A stretch of DNA of 40,077 nt, taken from Anaerosalibacter massiliensis. GTDB lineage: Bacteria > Bacillota > Clostridia > Tissierellales > Sporanaerobacteraceae. The translations under genes were made by a program, and so were the position numbers. The stretch is taken from positions 1-40,077 of the forward strand of contig CCEZ01000006.1 of assembly GCA_000751555.1 (NCBI GenBank), in the 5' to 3' direction. Shown in pieces: positions 9,441 to 19,202 of this stretch (positions are counted from its first letter, which is position 1; each line of letters begins with the position of its first letter). The notes below the pieces were generated by a model. That model saw only the letters and a list, made by a program, of their open reading frames with translations, did no database searches and was not told where the DNA came from.

Positions 9441-9469
9441 TTGACAATAAAGATTTTTTTTGCTAAATT
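9441..9469 (+). promoter_or_regulatory. Sigma-A promoter of the glyQS T-box transcript
   Basis: A perfect TTGACA at 9441-9446, a 17-bp spacer, and TAAATT at 9464-9469 with an extended TG at 9461-9462. It lies directly before the T-box leader, so transcription should start near 9476. Confidence 0.75.
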
Positions 9470-9475
9470 ATTAGT

Positions 9476-9684
9476 TATAGATGAATTAACAATCCCATGC
9501 TATGAAGAAGAGGGTAATCAATATATATTATTATAGAGAGCTAGGAATGGTGGAAACCTAGTATAATAAATTGATGAAGGGAGCTTCTGAGCATATACAA
9601 TTGAGGGAATACCTATATAGGTATTAAATAGGGTGGAACCGCGGAAGTAGCCTTTCGTCCCTATAGGGATGTAAAGGTTTTTTT
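9476..9684 (+). promoter_or_regulatory. Glycine T-box leader (tRNA-sensing antiterminator)
   Basis: The T-box core AGGGTGGAACCGCGG is at 9630-9644. Stem I closes with ATGCT (9497-9501) against AGCAT (9590-9594), with ATCAAT/ATTGAT higher up and an apical CTAGG/CCTAG hairpin at about 9541-9561. The 3' side of the specifier loop (9576-9583) contains GGGA, giving a glycine codon GGG or GGA. This matches the glycyl-tRNA synthetase genes downstream. Uncharged tRNA-Gly should pair with the T-box and prevent formation of the terminator at 9651-9684. Confidence 0.95.
9651..9684 (+). terminator. T-box regulated intrinsic terminator
   Basis: CCTTTCGTCCC (9651-9661) pairs with GGGATGTAAAGG (9666-9677), with one bulge, followed by seven T at 9678-9684. 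Its 5' arm directly follows the T-box bulge, as expected for a mutually exclusive antiterminator/terminator pair. Confidence 0.92.
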
Positions 9685-9729
9685 ATGTTTATATTTAATA
9701 ATGCTAATTTTAAGTCAGGAGGTTGGAAA

Positions 9730-10617
9730 ATGTATTTTCAGGATTTGATGTTGACATTGCTTCAATATTGGGGAAGCAAAGGTTGTATAATATTAGAACC
9801 TTATGATATAGAAAAAGGGGCAGGAACAATGAACCCTCATACTTTTTTAAGGGCGTTAGGACCTGAACCTTGGAAGGTAGTCTATGTTGAGCCTTCTAGG
9901 AGGCCAGCAGATGCAAGATATGGTGAAAATCCAAATAGGGTATATCAGCATCATCAATTGCAGGTAATATTAAAACCTTCTCCAGAAGATGTTCAAGATC
10001 TTTATTTAAACAGTTTGAAAGCTATAGGAATTGAACCATTAAAACATGATATAAGGTTTGTAGAGGACAATTGGGAAGCTCCTACACTAGGCGCATGGGG
10101 CTTAGGTTGGGAAGTATGGTTAGACGGAATGGAGATCACTCAATTTACATACTTTCAACAAGTTGGCAGTATAAATTGTGATTTGGAATCAGCAGAACTA
10201 ACCTATGGGTTAGAAAGAATAGCTATGTATCTTCAAGATGTGGACAATATATTTGATATTGAATGGTGTGAAGGAGTGAAATATGGAGAAATATTTAAGC
10301 AACCAGAGTATGAACAATCTGTTTATAGCTTTGAAAAGGCTAACATAGAAAATCTTATCACATTATTTAATATGTATGAAGAAGAAGCTAAGAGAGCAAT
10401 AGAAGAGGATTTAGTATTTCCGTCTTATGATTATGTGTTGAAATGTTCCCATGTATTTAATATATTAGATGCTAGAGGAGCTATAAGTGTAACAGAAAGA
10501 ACTCACTATATAGGTAGAGTCAGAAAATTAGCTAAATTAGTAACCCAAAAATATTTAGAAAAAAGAGAAAAACTAGGGTATCCTCTTTTAAAACAAGGAG
10601 GTGTTTCTAATGAATAA
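9730..10617 (+). CDS. glyQ: Glycine--tRNA ligase alpha subunit
   Basis: A 295-residue catalytic subunit of the bacterial alpha2beta2 glycyl-tRNA synthetase, charging tRNA-Gly in the cytoplasm. The family signature runs from LQYWGSKGC through [19 protein letters not shown] to [20 protein letters not shown] 9730 is chosen because AGGAGG sits just upstream and the protein then begins [10 protein letters not shown] as usual; the upstream ATG at 9685 lies right after the terminator T-run. The 3' end overlaps glyS by 8 bp. Confidence 0.97.
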   Translation: MYFQDLMLTLLQYWGSKGCIILEPYDIEKGAGTMNPHTFLRALGPEPWKVVYVEPSRRPADARYGENPNRVYQHHQLQVILKPSPEDVQDLYLNSLKAIGIEPLKHDIRFVEDNWEAPTLGAWGLGWEVWLDGMEITQFTYFQQVGSINCDLESAELTYGLERIAMYLQDVDNIFDIEWCEGVKYGEIFKQPEYEQSVYSFEKANIENLITLFNMYEEEAKRAIEEDLVFPSYDYVLKCSHVFNILDARGAISVTERTHYIGRVRKLAKLVTQKYLEKREKLGYPLLKQGGVSNE

Positions 10618-12688
10618 ATATTTATTAGAAATAGGGGTGGAAGAGCTACCAGCTAGATTTATAAATAGTAGTTTGGAGCAGATGAAAAACTATACATCAA
10701 AAATATTAAATAAGAAAAGAATACCTTTTGATGAAATGAAATTTTATTCAACTCCAAGAAGATTGGTTTTATTGATAGAAGGACTTCCAGATAGACAAGA
10801 AGATTTAGAACAAGAAGTTAAAGGACCCTCCAAGAAAATAGCTTTTGATGAAAATGGCAGTCCTACAAAAGCTTTAGAAGGTTTTATGAGGGGACAAGGG
10901 ATAAAGTTAGAGGATATTTTTGTAAGAGAATATAATAATGTGGAATATATATTTGCTAATAAAATAGAAAAAGGTAGGGCAGTTGAAGAAATTTTAAAAG
11001 ATAATATGGCAGATATGATAAAATCCATTTCTTTTCCTAAGTCTATGAAATGGGGAGGAAAAAATCTACGTTTTGCAAGACCTATTAGATGGCTATTATC
11101 TATATTTAATGACAAAGTATTAGAATTTGATTTAGAAGGAATAATAGCTTCTAATATTACAAGGGGTCATAGATTTTTAGGAAGTAGCAATATAGAAGTA
11201 AATAATGTTGAGGAATATTTTCTTCTACTTAAAGATAATTATGTAATAGTAGATAGAGATAAGAGAAAAGAAAAAATAAAATATAGTTGTGAAAAGTTAG
11301 CAAGGGAAAAGGGAGGGAATTTACTATACGATGAAGACTTATTAGATGAGATAACTAATATTGTAGAGTATCCAACTCCTATGATAGGAAGAATAAAAGA
11401 GGAATATTTGAAACTACCTAAAGAAGCTATAATAACTCCTATGAAGGAACATCAAAGATATTTCCCTGTAATCAATGACAAAGGTATGTTACTTCCATAT
11501 TTTATAACTATAAGAAATGGAAATGAAGAATATTTAGATATAGTAATAAAGGGTAATGAAAAAGTACTAGATGCAAGGTTAGAAGATGCTAGGTTTTTTT
11601 ATAATGAAGATATAAAAGAGCCTCTAGAAAATTATGTAGACAATTTAAAGGATATAGTATTTCAAGAGAAACTAGGAACTTTATACGACAAAACTATGAG
11701 AGTACAAAAATTAGCAGGAAAAATAGGTAGTTATCTAGAAGTAGGAGAAGAGACTAAGAAAAATATTGAAAGGGCAGGATATCTCTCAAAAGCAGATTTA
11801 GTAACTAATATGGTAGAAGAATTCACAGAGCTTCAAGGTATTATGGGAAGAGAATATGCAGCTGAGTCAGGAGAAAATGAAATAATTAGTTTGGCTATAT
11901 ATGAACAGTATTTACCTAGATTTTCTAATGATGAGCTCCCAACAACAACAGCAGGTGCTATTTTGAGTATTGCAGATAAACTAGATACAATATCAGGTAT
12001 ATTTGCAATAGGTATTCAACCAACAGGCTCTCAAGACCCTTATGGATTAAGAAGGCAAGCTTTAGGTATTATAAACATAATACTAGACAAAAAGCTTAAC
12101 CTTTCATTAGAGGAACTTATAGATTTTTCACTATACATTTATGTAGAAGAAAATGGATTAGCTTTTGATTATTATAAAGTTAAAGATGAGATCCTGAAAT
12201 TTTTTGATGGAAGGATAAAAAATATGTTCATAGATATGGGCATAAGGTATGATATAGTTGAAGCTGTATTGGGGACAGCTAGTGATGATATTTTTGATTT
12301 GAAACTTAGAGCTGACAAATTGAATCTATGGCTAGATAAGAAAGGATTAGATGAAGTTTTATCAGCATTTAATAGAGTTAAAACTTTAGCAGATAAATCT
12401 GAAAATAATGAAGTTAAAAGAGAACTACTAGTAAAAGAAGAAGAATTAAATCTCTATGATACATTTAGTTCAGTAGAAGAAAAAGTTATAGATTTATTAA
12501 ATAGAAAAGAATATGACAGTGCATTAGATTGTATGATTTCTTTAAAAGAACCTATAGATCAGTTTCTTGACAATGTAATGGTTATGGTAGAAGATGAGAA
12601 ATTAAAGAATAATCGATTAGGTTTGATTAAAAAGATTTCTGATACTATGCTTTTAATTTGTGATCTATCTAAAATAGTAAATAAATAA
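10610..12688 (+). CDS. glyS: Glycine--tRNA ligase beta subunit
   Basis: A 692-residue beta subunit, the tRNA-binding partner of GlyQ. Recognisable segments are the N-terminal [14 protein letters not shown], the central [13 protein letters not shown]-type motif (here [13 protein letters not shown]), the HD-like domain and the [13 protein letters not shown] motif near the C-terminal third. The start is ATG 10610, six bases after AAGGAGGTG; the GTG at 10601 lies inside that ribosome binding site. The overlap with glyQ suggests translational coupling for equal subunit synthesis. Confidence 0.97.
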   Translation: MNKYLLEIGVEELPARFINSSLEQMKNYTSKILNKKRIPFDEMKFYSTPRRLVLLIEGLPDRQEDLEQEVKGPSKKIAFDENGSPTKALEGFMRGQGIKLEDIFVREYNNVEYIFANKIEKGRAVEEILKDNMADMIKSISFPKSMKWGGKNLRFARPIRWLLSIFNDKVLEFDLEGIIASNITRGHRFLGSSNIEVNNVEEYFLLLKDNYVIVDRDKRKEKIKYSCEKLAREKGGNLLYDEDLLDEITNIVEYPTPMIGRIKEEYLKLPKEAIITPMKEHQRYFPVINDKGMLLPYFITIRNGNEEYLDIVIKGNEKVLDARLEDARFFYNEDIKEPLENYVDNLKDIVFQEKLGTLYDKTMRVQKLAGKIGSYLEVGEETKKNIERAGYLSKADLVTNMVEEFTELQGIMGREYAAESGENEIISLAIYEQYLPRFSNDELPTTTAGAILSIADKLDTISGIFAIGIQPTGSQDPYGLRRQALGIINIILDKKLNLSLEELIDFSLYIYVEENGLAFDYYKVKDEILKFFDGRIKNMFIDMGIRYDIVEAVLGTASDDIFDLKLRADKLNLWLDKKGLDEVLSAFNRVKTLADKSENNEVKRELLVKEEELNLYDTFSSVEEKVIDLLNRKEYDSALDCMISLKEPIDQFLDNVMVMVEDEKLKNNRLGLIKKISDTMLLICDLSKIVNK

Positions 12689-12712
12689 TATCTTAATTAA
12701 TTAGGATATTAT
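12685..12712 (+). repeat. Intergenic hairpin after glyS
   Basis: Bases 12685-12696 pair with 12701-12712 (12 bp with one wobble, loop TTAA), overlapping the glyS stop codon. No T-run follows, so it is not an intrinsic terminator. It may separate or stabilise the glyQS transcript ahead of the ccpN-like gene. Confidence 0.5.
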
Positions 12713-12735
12713 CTTAAGTTACCCAGGATATAAGG

Positions 12736-13383
12736 GTGGTGATTAATATTCAATTAAGTGAGAGACAGGAAAAGATAATAGATATAGTGAAAAATGATCA
12801 GCCTATTACAGGGGAGGCTATTGCAAGGCATTTAAAACTAACACGTGCCACACTAAGACCAGATTTAGCAATACTCACTATGTCTGGAATATTAGATGCT
12901 CGTCCTAAGGTAGGATATTTCTATACAGGGAAAACAGCGCTAAGCTTTGTTTCAGAAAAGATAAAAAAAATAAAGGTATCAGATGTAAAGTCTATTCCTG
13001 TAGCTATAGATGAAGAAACTAGTCTTTATGATGCTATAGTCACTCTTTTTTTAGAAGATGTAAGCTCTATATTTGTAACATCTGATGGTTATTTAACAGG
13101 AGTAGTTTCTAGAAAAGATTTTCTTAAAAATGCTATTGGAGGAATGGATTTAAACATGATACCTGTAGGAGTTATAATGACAAGAATGCCTAATATCATA
13201 ACTATAGCTCCAGAAGAAAGTGTGTTAAATGCAGCTATAAAGCTAATCGATCATGAAGTAGATTGTATACCTGTAGTGGAGGAAGTAGAAGTAAATAAGA
13301 AGGAAAAAAAATATAAAGTAATTGGAAAAGTATCAAAAACTACTATCACCCGATTATTCGTAGAACTTGGGGAAAGTGACTAA
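12736..13383 (+). CDS. ccpN: CcpN/YqzB-type transcriptional repressor (HTH plus two CBS domains)
   Basis: About 215 residues. Residues 1-65 form a winged HTH with the family's LTRATLRPDLAILTMSG segment, and residues about 80-213 are a CBS-domain pair that senses nucleotides. In Bacillus subtilis CcpN represses gluconeogenic genes on glycolytic carbon and is encoded just before yqfL, the same arrangement as here (12-bp gap to ppsR). The start is uncertain: GTG 12736, GTG 12739, or even ATT 12748. GGTGGTGAT at about 12735-12743 would be spaced for the ATT, while AGGA at 12725-12728 suits GTG 12736. Confidence 0.88.
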   Translation: MVINIQLSERQEKIIDIVKNDQPITGEAIARHLKLTRATLRPDLAILTMSGILDARPKVGYFYTGKTALSFVSEKIKKIKVSDVKSIPVAIDEETSLYDAIVTLFLEDVSSIFVTSDGYLTGVVSRKDFLKNAIGGMDLNMIPVGVIMTRMPNIITIAPEESVLNAAIKLIDHEVDCIPVVEEVEVNKKEKKYKVIGKVSKTTITRLFVELGESD

Positions 13384-13395
13384 GGGGGGAATTTA

Positions 13396-14208
13396 ATGGA
13401 TAGTAATATAGTAATTTATATATTATCAGACTCAATCGGTGAAACAGGAGAACAGGTAGCTAGAGCTGCTGCAAGTCAATTTAACTCAGGAAAATATGAA
13501 ATAAGGAGATTTCCCTATATAACTGATGAAGAACAAATAGTGGAAGTATTTGAAGAAGCAAAAGAAGAGCAAAGTATAGTTGTTTTTACTGTTGTTATAG
13601 AAAGACTGAAAAAATTCATACTCCTTAAATCGAAAGAATATGATATTCCTGCTGTAGATTTAATGACTCCAGTTTTAAATTCTATAGAAAGTGTAGTAGG
13701 ATTTCAACCAAAAAGAGAATCTGGACTTATAAGAAGATTAGATGAACAATATTTCAAAAAAGTGGAAGCTGTTGAATTTGCAGTTAAATATGATGATGGA
13801 AAAGATACAAGGGGTATAAAAAAAGCAGATATTATACTAGTAGGAGTATCAAGAACTTCAAAAACTCCACTAAGTATGTATCTAGCACATAAAAATTTTA
13901 AAGTAGCCAATGTCCCCTTAGTTCCAGAAGTACCAGCACCAGATGAGCTATTTGAAAAGGATACTAAGAGAGTTTTTGGTCTTATAGCCAATCCATTTAA
14001 GCTAAATGAAATAAGACAGGAAAGATTAAGATCTCTAGGACTTAGTAACAATGCAAACTATGCTAGTATTGAGAGAATAAAAGAAGAATTAGAATATTCT
14101 AAGAAAATAATGGAAAGACTAGAATGTAAGGTAATAGATGTTTCAAATAAAGCAGTAGAAGAAACGGCAGGTATTATAATAGAAATTATGAAAGAAAATT
14201 TTGATTAA
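13396..14208 (+). CDS. ppsR: PEP synthase / pyruvate phosphate dikinase regulatory protein (DUF299, YqfL)
   Basis: A 270-residue bifunctional kinase/phosphorylase of the DUF299 family. It switches PEP synthase or pyruvate, phosphate dikinase off by ADP-dependent phosphorylation and on by Pi-dependent dephosphorylation. The N-terminal SDSIGETGE and P-loop-like GVSRTSKTP (150-158) are the family hallmarks. The target dikinase gene is not in this window. It is probably cotranscribed with the ccpN-like gene and followed by a clear terminator. Confidence 0.94.
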   Translation: MDSNIVIYILSDSIGETGEQVARAAASQFNSGKYEIRRFPYITDEEQIVEVFEEAKEEQSIVVFTVVIERLKKFILLKSKEYDIPAVDLMTPVLNSIESVVGFQPKRESGLIRRLDEQYFKKVEAVEFAVKYDDGKDTRGIKKADIILVGVSRTSKTPLSMYLAHKNFKVANVPLVPEVPAPDELFEKDTKRVFGLIANPFKLNEIRQERLRSLGLSNNANYASIERIKEELEYSKKIMERLECKVIDVSNKAVEETAGIIIEIMKENFD

Positions 14209-14223
14209 AATTCATATAAAAAG

Positions 14224-14251
14224 GTGCTGTTATAGCAGCACTTCTTTTTAT
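14224..14251 (+). terminator. Intrinsic terminator after ppsR
   Basis: GTGCTG (14224-14229) pairs with CAGCAC (14236-14241), followed by TTCTTTTTAT. It ends the ccpN-ppsR transcription unit. Confidence 0.9.
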
Positions 14252-14312
14252 ACTAAAATTATTATAAAAAAAAGTGAAAAAAATAAAGGATTATGAACAA
14301 TTTTGTTGTATA

Positions 14313-14318
14313 TATAAT
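14313..14318 (+). promoter_or_regulatory. Possible promoter -10 element before the dgt-like gene
   Basis: A perfect TATAAT lies 47 bp before the dgt-like start codon, with an A-rich tract further upstream. No good -35 hexamer is seen at 16-18 bp (best is TTATGA), so this is a weak call. It is the only promoter candidate in the 113-bp gap after the ppsR terminator. Confidence 0.4.
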
Positions 14319-14364
14319 AACAGCACTAATTTTAAAGCTTTAAAAAAAAAGGGGTATATAATAT

Positions 14365-15381
14365 ATGAACATTAGGCTAGAAGCTGAAAAAAGGGAAAGA
14401 AAAACTCTTTCAAAATATGCTACCTTAAGTTCAGAAACAAATGGGAGGAAGATAAAAGAAGATAAATGTGAAATAAGGACTGATTTTCAAAGGGACAGGG
14501 ACAGAATTATACATTCAAAAGCTTTTAGGAGGCTTAAACATAAAACCCAAGTTTTTATAGCTCCAGAAGGAGATCATTACAGAACCAGACTTACTCATAC
14601 ATTAGAAGTATCACAAATATCTAGAACTATTTCAAGAGCATTAAAATTAAATGAAGATTTAACAGAAGCAATAGCATTGGGTCATGATTTAGGGCATACA
14701 CCTTTTGGTCATACAGGAGAAAAGATATTAAACAAACTTCATCCTAAAGGATTTAGGCATAATGAACAGAGTTTGAGAGTTGTAGACTTTTTGGAACATA
14801 GTGCTAAAAGACAAGGACTCAATCTAACCTATGAAGTAAGAGATGGTATATATTATCACACTGGTGAAAAAAAGCCAAGATTTTTAGAAGGTATAGTAGT
14901 TAGACAGGCAGATAGAATAGCATATATAAATCATGATATAGATGATGCTATAAGGGCAAATATTATTACTGCTGAGGATTTACCTAAGGATTGTATGGAA
15001 ATATTGGGTAGATCTCATGGTGATAGAATCAATACTATGATATTGGATATAATTAGATATAGTAGGGATAGTTCTAATGTGTCTATGAGTGAGAATATAA
15101 ATTATTATACAAATAAATTAAGGAAATTTATGTTCAATAAAGTCTATCTAGATGACTATGCAAAATCAGAGGAAGGTAAGGCAGAATATATTATTGAAGA
15201 GCTGTATAAATATTATTTAAAAAAACCAGAGGAACTTCCCTATGAACATAGAAAAATATACAAAGGCAGAGACTTTTCAAAAGAAGATATGGTTTGTGAT
15301 TATATAGCGGGAATGACGGATAGGTATGCTGTAAATTTGTTTACCAATATTTTCATACCTAAACCGTGGAAAAAATATTAA
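14365..15381 (+). CDS. dGTP triphosphohydrolase-like HD protein
   Basis: A 338-residue HD-superfamily protein of the short Dgt-like family, which hydrolyses dNTPs to the deoxynucleoside plus triphosphate. Metal ligands are visible: H78 in RLTHTLEV and the HDLGH motif at 107-111. The short form (about 330-345 residues) is typical of Firmicutes located before dnaG, and the substrate need not be dGTP only. ATG 14365 follows AAGGGGT at slightly long spacing. It probably shares a transcript with dnaG and rpoD. Confidence 0.9.
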   Translation: MNIRLEAEKRERKTLSKYATLSSETNGRKIKEDKCEIRTDFQRDRDRIIHSKAFRRLKHKTQVFIAPEGDHYRTRLTHTLEVSQISRTISRALKLNEDLTEAIALGHDLGHTPFGHTGEKILNKLHPKGFRHNEQSLRVVDFLEHSAKRQGLNLTYEVRDGIYYHTGEKKPRFLEGIVVRQADRIAYINHDIDDAIRANIITAEDLPKDCMEILGRSHGDRINTMILDIIRYSRDSSNVSMSENINYYTNKLRKFMFNKVYLDDYAKSEEGKAEYIIEELYKYYLKKPEELPYEHRKIYKGRDFSKEDMVCDYIAGMTDRYAVNLFTNIFIPKPWKKY

Positions 15382-15453
15382 AAAAAAGAAGGAAAACAAC
15401 AAGATTTATCGAATATAGTCGAAAGTAGCCATTGGAAGTATAGGTGATTTGTG

Positions 15454-17295
15454 ATGAGCTATTATATTGATGATGATACAATAGAAAGGGTTCGTTTAGA
15501 AAATAATATAGTGGATATTATTTCAGAGTATGTAACCCTCAAAAGGACAGGCTCCAACTACGTTGGCATATGCCCTTTTCATAGTGAAAAAACTCCTTCT
15601 TTCACTGTATCAGATACAAAACAATTCTATCATTGTTTTGGCTGTGGTGAAGGTGGAGATGTAATTTCTTTCATTATGAAGGAAGAAAATTTATCTTTTC
15701 CTGAGGCAGTAAAATTTTTAGCAGATAAAGCAGGAATTATATTGAAAGAAAAAGAAAATAAGAAATATAAAGAATTAGAGGATAAAAAAGAAAAGCTTTA
15801 TGAGATTAATAAGGAAGCTGCTAGATATTTTTATAAAAAACTAAAAACAAATAATCAGGCATTATTTTATTTAAAGAAAAGATCTATTGACAGAAGAACA
15901 GCTACAATATTTGGTCTAGGATATTCTGACTGGAGCTGGGATAGTTTATACAATTATTTGATTAAAAAAGGTTATAATGAAGTAGATATTGAAAAAGCAG
16001 GTTTAATAATTGGCAAAAAAGGAAAAGATGGATATTACGATAGGTTTAGAAATAGAATCATGTTTCCTATCATAGATATAAGAGGTAGGGTAATTGGTTT
16101 TGGAGGAAGGGTTATAGATTCATCTAATCCTAAATATTTAAATTCTCCAGATACTCTTATATTTTCAAAGGGACATAATCTTTTTGGGCTCAATATTTTA
16201 AAAAAGTATTCTAACATAAAAAAAATAATATTAGTAGAAGGATATATGGATGTAATTTCACTATATAGTCAAGGAATTAACTATGCAGTAGCTAGTTTAG
16301 GAACAGCTTTTACCCAAAACCAAGCAAAATATTTTAAGAGATATGAAGATAAAGTATATATATGTTATGATTCTGATTTAGCTGGACTCAAAGCTACAGA
16401 CAAAGCTTTAGAGATATTTAAAAAGGAAGGTATAAATGCAAAAGTATTAATATTGCCTTCAGGAAAAGATCCAGATGACTTTATAAAAGAAAAAGGAAAA
16501 AAGGAATTTGAAGAGTTATTCAAGGATTCTTTAAATTATATAGATTTTAAAATATATTTCTATAAAAGACAATATAATCTAAATGATCCAGATGAAAAAA
16601 TTAAATTTACAAAAAATATATCAAATTTTATTAAAAATGTAAAAAGCCCTATAGAAGCAGATGTATATTTGGATAAAATCTCAAAAGAGACTAATATATC
16701 AAAAGAAGCTATAAAGAAGGAGATTATAGGAAAAAGTAGAATTATAGATAGGAAGAATACTCCTAAGGACAAGTATATAAATATTAATAATAGAAATAAT
16801 AAAGATAAAATAACTCCAGTAAAATCTGTATTGGAACCAGGTCATTTAATTGCAGAAAAAACTATTATTAAATTGATATTTAAATATAAAAAATATTTTA
16901 AAAAGATTAGAACTCATATAAAACCAGAAGATTTCATGGATCATGAATGTAGACATTTAGCTAAATATATATATGAAAATTATGAATATGGAAAAGAGTT
17001 AAATGAAGAGGAAATTATTAATTATTTTAAAAACATAAAAGATGCAGATTGTAAAAAAGTATTGGAAATATTAAATTTAGATATTAGTGCTTCAGATGAA
17101 AATATAGATAAGGTCATAGAAGATTTAATAGAAAAACTAATTTCTTCTAAATTAAAAATCAGGAGAAAAAAAATAACAGAACAAATTCATAATATTGATA
17201 TGAAAAAAGAAAAGGATGAAGAGGATGTGGAAAAATTAAAACAGTTATGCTCAGAGCTTGTAGAAATAGACAGAAATTTAAAATTGCACCAATAG
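15454..17295 (+). CDS. dnaG: DNA primase
   Basis: A 613-residue primase that makes RNA primers at the replication fork. It has an N-terminal CHC2 zinc finger with C40, H43, C61 and C64, and a Toprim core with catalytic E262 (VEGYMD) and the D306/D308 acid pair in CYDSDLAG. The C-terminal third should bind the DnaB helicase. ATG 15454 is preferred over GTG 15451 because AGGTGAT (15442-15448) is five bases before the ATG. The dnaG-rpoD pair is the classical macromolecular synthesis arrangement. Confidence 0.96.
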   Translation: MSYYIDDDTIERVRLENNIVDIISEYVTLKRTGSNYVGICPFHSEKTPSFTVSDTKQFYHCFGCGEGGDVISFIMKEENLSFPEAVKFLADKAGIILKEKENKKYKELEDKKEKLYEINKEAARYFYKKLKTNNQALFYLKKRSIDRRTATIFGLGYSDWSWDSLYNYLIKKGYNEVDIEKAGLIIGKKGKDGYYDRFRNRIMFPIIDIRGRVIGFGGRVIDSSNPKYLNSPDTLIFSKGHNLFGLNILKKYSNIKKIILVEGYMDVISLYSQGINYAVASLGTAFTQNQAKYFKRYEDKVYICYDSDLAGLKATDKALEIFKKEGINAKVLILPSGKDPDDFIKEKGKKEFEELFKDSLNYIDFKIYFYKRQYNLNDPDEKIKFTKNISNFIKNVKSPIEADVYLDKISKETNISKEAIKKEIIGKSRIIDRKNTPKDKYININNRNNKDKITPVKSVLEPGHLIAEKTIIKLIFKYKKYFKKIRTHIKPEDFMDHECRHLAKYIYENYEYGKELNEEEIINYFKNIKDADCKKVLEILNLDISASDENIDKVIEDLIEKLISSKLKIRRKKITEQIHNIDMKKEKDEEDVEKLKQLCSELVEIDRNLKLHQ

Positions 17296-17319
17296 TTTTG
17301 CTGAAAGGAGGGAGTGCTG

Positions 17320-18432
17320 GTGGGGCAAATGAAGAAAGGCAAGAAAGAACAAATAGAAATTGTAAAGAAATTGATGGATAAAGGTAAGAAGCAAGGTATG
17401 CTTACTTATAAAGAAATAATGGATAATTTAGAGGAAATAGATCTAGATTCAGAGCAAATAGATAAGATGTATCAGAGTTTAGAAGATATGGGAATTGAGC
17501 TTGTAGGAGACAAGGATGAAGATATACTACTGGAAAAAGATGAAGATGAAGATGAGGATGAGGATGAAGACAAAGGTGGAATCATAGCACCTCCAAAGGG
17601 AATAAATGTAGATGATCCTGTTAGAATGTATTTAAAAGAAATTGGAAAAATTCCTTTACTTAGTGCAGAAGAAGAAGTTGAACTAGCTAAAAGAATGGAA
17701 TCAGGAGATGAAATAGCAAAAAGAAGGCTAGCCGAAGCCAATTTAAGATTAGTAGTAAGTATTGCAAAGAGATATGTAGGAAGAGGCATGTTATTTCTTG
17801 ATTTAATTCAGGAAGGAAATTTAGGTCTTATGAAGGCTGTTGAAAAATTTGATTATAAAAAGGGATATAAATTTAGCACCTATGCTACTTGGTGGATACG
17901 TCAAGCTATAACTAGATCTATTGCAGATCAAGCAAGAACTATTAGAATACCAGTTCATATGGTTGAAACAATAAATAAGCTTATGAGAGTATCAAGACAA
18001 TTAGTACAAGAGTTAGGCAGAGATCCAACACCTGAAGAGATTGCTAAAGAAATGAATATGGAAGTTGATAAAGTAAGGGATATTATGAAAATAGCTCAAG
18101 AGCCTGTTTCCTTAGAAACACCTATTGGAGAAGAAGAAGATAGCCATTTAGGTGATTTTATTCCTGATGATGAAGCTCAAGCACCAGCAGAAGCTGCCAC
18201 TTTCACATTATTAAAGGAACAACTTCTAGATGTATTAGATACTCTTACTCCAAGAGAACAAAAAGTTTTAAGGTTGAGATTTGGTTTGGATGATGGAAGA
18301 GCAAGAACTTTAGAAGAAGTAGGTAAGGAATTTGATGTAACAAGGGAAAGAATAAGACAAATAGAAGCAAAAGCTCTAAGAAAACTTAGACATCCTAGTA
18401 GAAGTAAAAAATTAAAGGATTTCTTAGAATAG
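17320..18432 (+). CDS. rpoD: RNA polymerase primary sigma factor (SigA/RpoD)
   Basis: A 370-residue housekeeping sigma-70 factor. It has a short region 1.1, region 1.2 ([12 protein letters not shown] at about 98-109), region 2 ([16 protein letters not shown] to [14 protein letters not shown]), region 3 ([10 protein letters not shown]), and region 4.2 near the C-terminus ([18 protein letters not shown]). A pure Asp-Glu tract at about residues 74-84 links region 1.1 and 1.2. GTG 17320 is chosen because AAAGGAGGG is 8 bases upstream; GTG 17314 is too close and ATG 17329 too far. Promoters seen in this window fit its TTGACA/TATAAT specificity. Confidence 0.97.
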   Translation: MGQMKKGKKEQIEIVKKLMDKGKKQGMLTYKEIMDNLEEIDLDSEQIDKMYQSLEDMGIELVGDKDEDILLEKDEDEDEDEDEDKGGIIAPPKGINVDDPVRMYLKEIGKIPLLSAEEEVELAKRMESGDEIAKRRLAEANLRLVVSIAKRYVGRGMLFLDLIQEGNLGLMKAVEKFDYKKGYKFSTYATWWIRQAITRSIADQARTIRIPVHMVETINKLMRVSRQLVQELGRDPTPEEIAKEMNMEVDKVRDIMKIAQEPVSLETPIGEEEDSHLGDFIPDDEAQAPAEAATFTLLKEQLLDVLDTLTPREQKVLRLRFGLDDGRARTLEEVGKEFDVTRERIRQIEAKALRKLRHPSRSKKLKDFLE

Positions 18433-18480
18433 AATTAAAGGTTCGCATTATGCGAATCTTTAATTCTAATTTTATTTTAA
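18432..18480 (+). terminator. Hairpin terminator after rpoD
   Basis: Bases 18432-18447 pair with 18451-18466 over 16 bp with one G-T wobble and a three-base loop, followed by a T-rich tail. The stem begins on the last base of the rpoD stop codon. The T tract is interrupted by A, so some read-through into trmK is plausible. Confidence 0.75.
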
Positions 18481-18503
18481 GGATTAATAGAAAGGAAATA
18501 AAT

Positions 18504-19202
18504 ATGAAGCTATCATTGAGATTAATAACTATAAAAAATTTCGTAAAAGAAAATTCAATAGTTGCAGATATTGGAACAGACCATGGCTATATTCCTGGCT
18601 ATTTAATAGAAAATAATATAAGTAAAAAAGTTATTGCAACAGATATAAGCAAAGGCTCTTTAGATAAGGCAATAGAATATATTGAAAAAATAGGATATAA
18701 AGAATATATAGACACTAGATTAGGGAATGGATTAGAAGTTTTAAAACCCTATGAAGTAGATACAATTATAATAGCAGGAATGGGCGGCTTATTAATAAAA
18801 GATATAATAGAAAAGGATTTAGAAATAACAAAGACTATAAATAATTTTATATTTCAGCCTATGGGAGCAGCTGAAGAACTTAGAAAATATTTATATGAAA
18901 ATAATTTTAAAATAATAGATGAAAAAATAATAAAAGAAGATGGAAAATATTATGAAATAATATATGTTAGCAGGGGTAAAGACTATATCGAGGATGAAAT
19001 ATATTATGAAATTAGTAAAAAATTATTAGATAAAAAAGATCCTGTTTTGAGGGAATTTATAGAATTTAAAATAAATAAGACTGAAGAAATACTTAAAGAA
19101 TTAGAAAAAACTCATACAGAAAAAACAGCTAAAAGAAAAGAAGATTTATCTTCTAGGCTTAAAAAATATAAGGAGGCTAAAAACAGCTATGAAGGCTATT
19201 GA
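18504..19202 (+). CDS. trmK: tRNA (adenine(22)-N(1))-methyltransferase TrmK
   Basis: A 232-residue Rossmann-fold methyltransferase (COG2384, YqfN) that makes m1A22 in tRNA using S-adenosylmethionine. Motif I VADIGTDHGYIP is at about 19-30 and a second conserved IIAGMGG segment at about 92. A coiled C-terminal tail is rich in Lys and Glu. ATG 18504 follows AAAGGA; an in-frame ATG at 18450 lies inside the rpoD terminator hairpin and is rejected. The 3' end overlaps the next gene by 14 bp. Confidence 0.93.
   Translation: MKLSLRLITIKNFVKENSIVADIGTDHGYIPGYLIENNISKKVIATDISKGSLDKAIEYIEKIGYKEYIDTRLGNGLEVLKPYEVDTIIIAGMGGLLIKDIIEKDLEITKTINNFIFQPMGAAEELRKYLYENNFKIIDEKIIKEDGKYYEIIYVSRGKDYIEDEIYYEISKKLLDKKDPVLREFIEFKINKTEEILKELEKTHTEKTAKRKEDLSSRLKKYKEAKNSYEGY

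Noticed and set aside
9685-9729. Longer glyQ with start at ATG 9685
   Set aside because: It would begin one base after the terminator T-run without a ribosome binding site; AGGAGG precedes ATG 9730 and family alignment starts there.
18450-18503. Longer trmK with start at ATG 18450
   Set aside because: That start lies in the rpoD terminator hairpin with no ribosome binding site; ATG 18504 has AAAGGA at the right distance.
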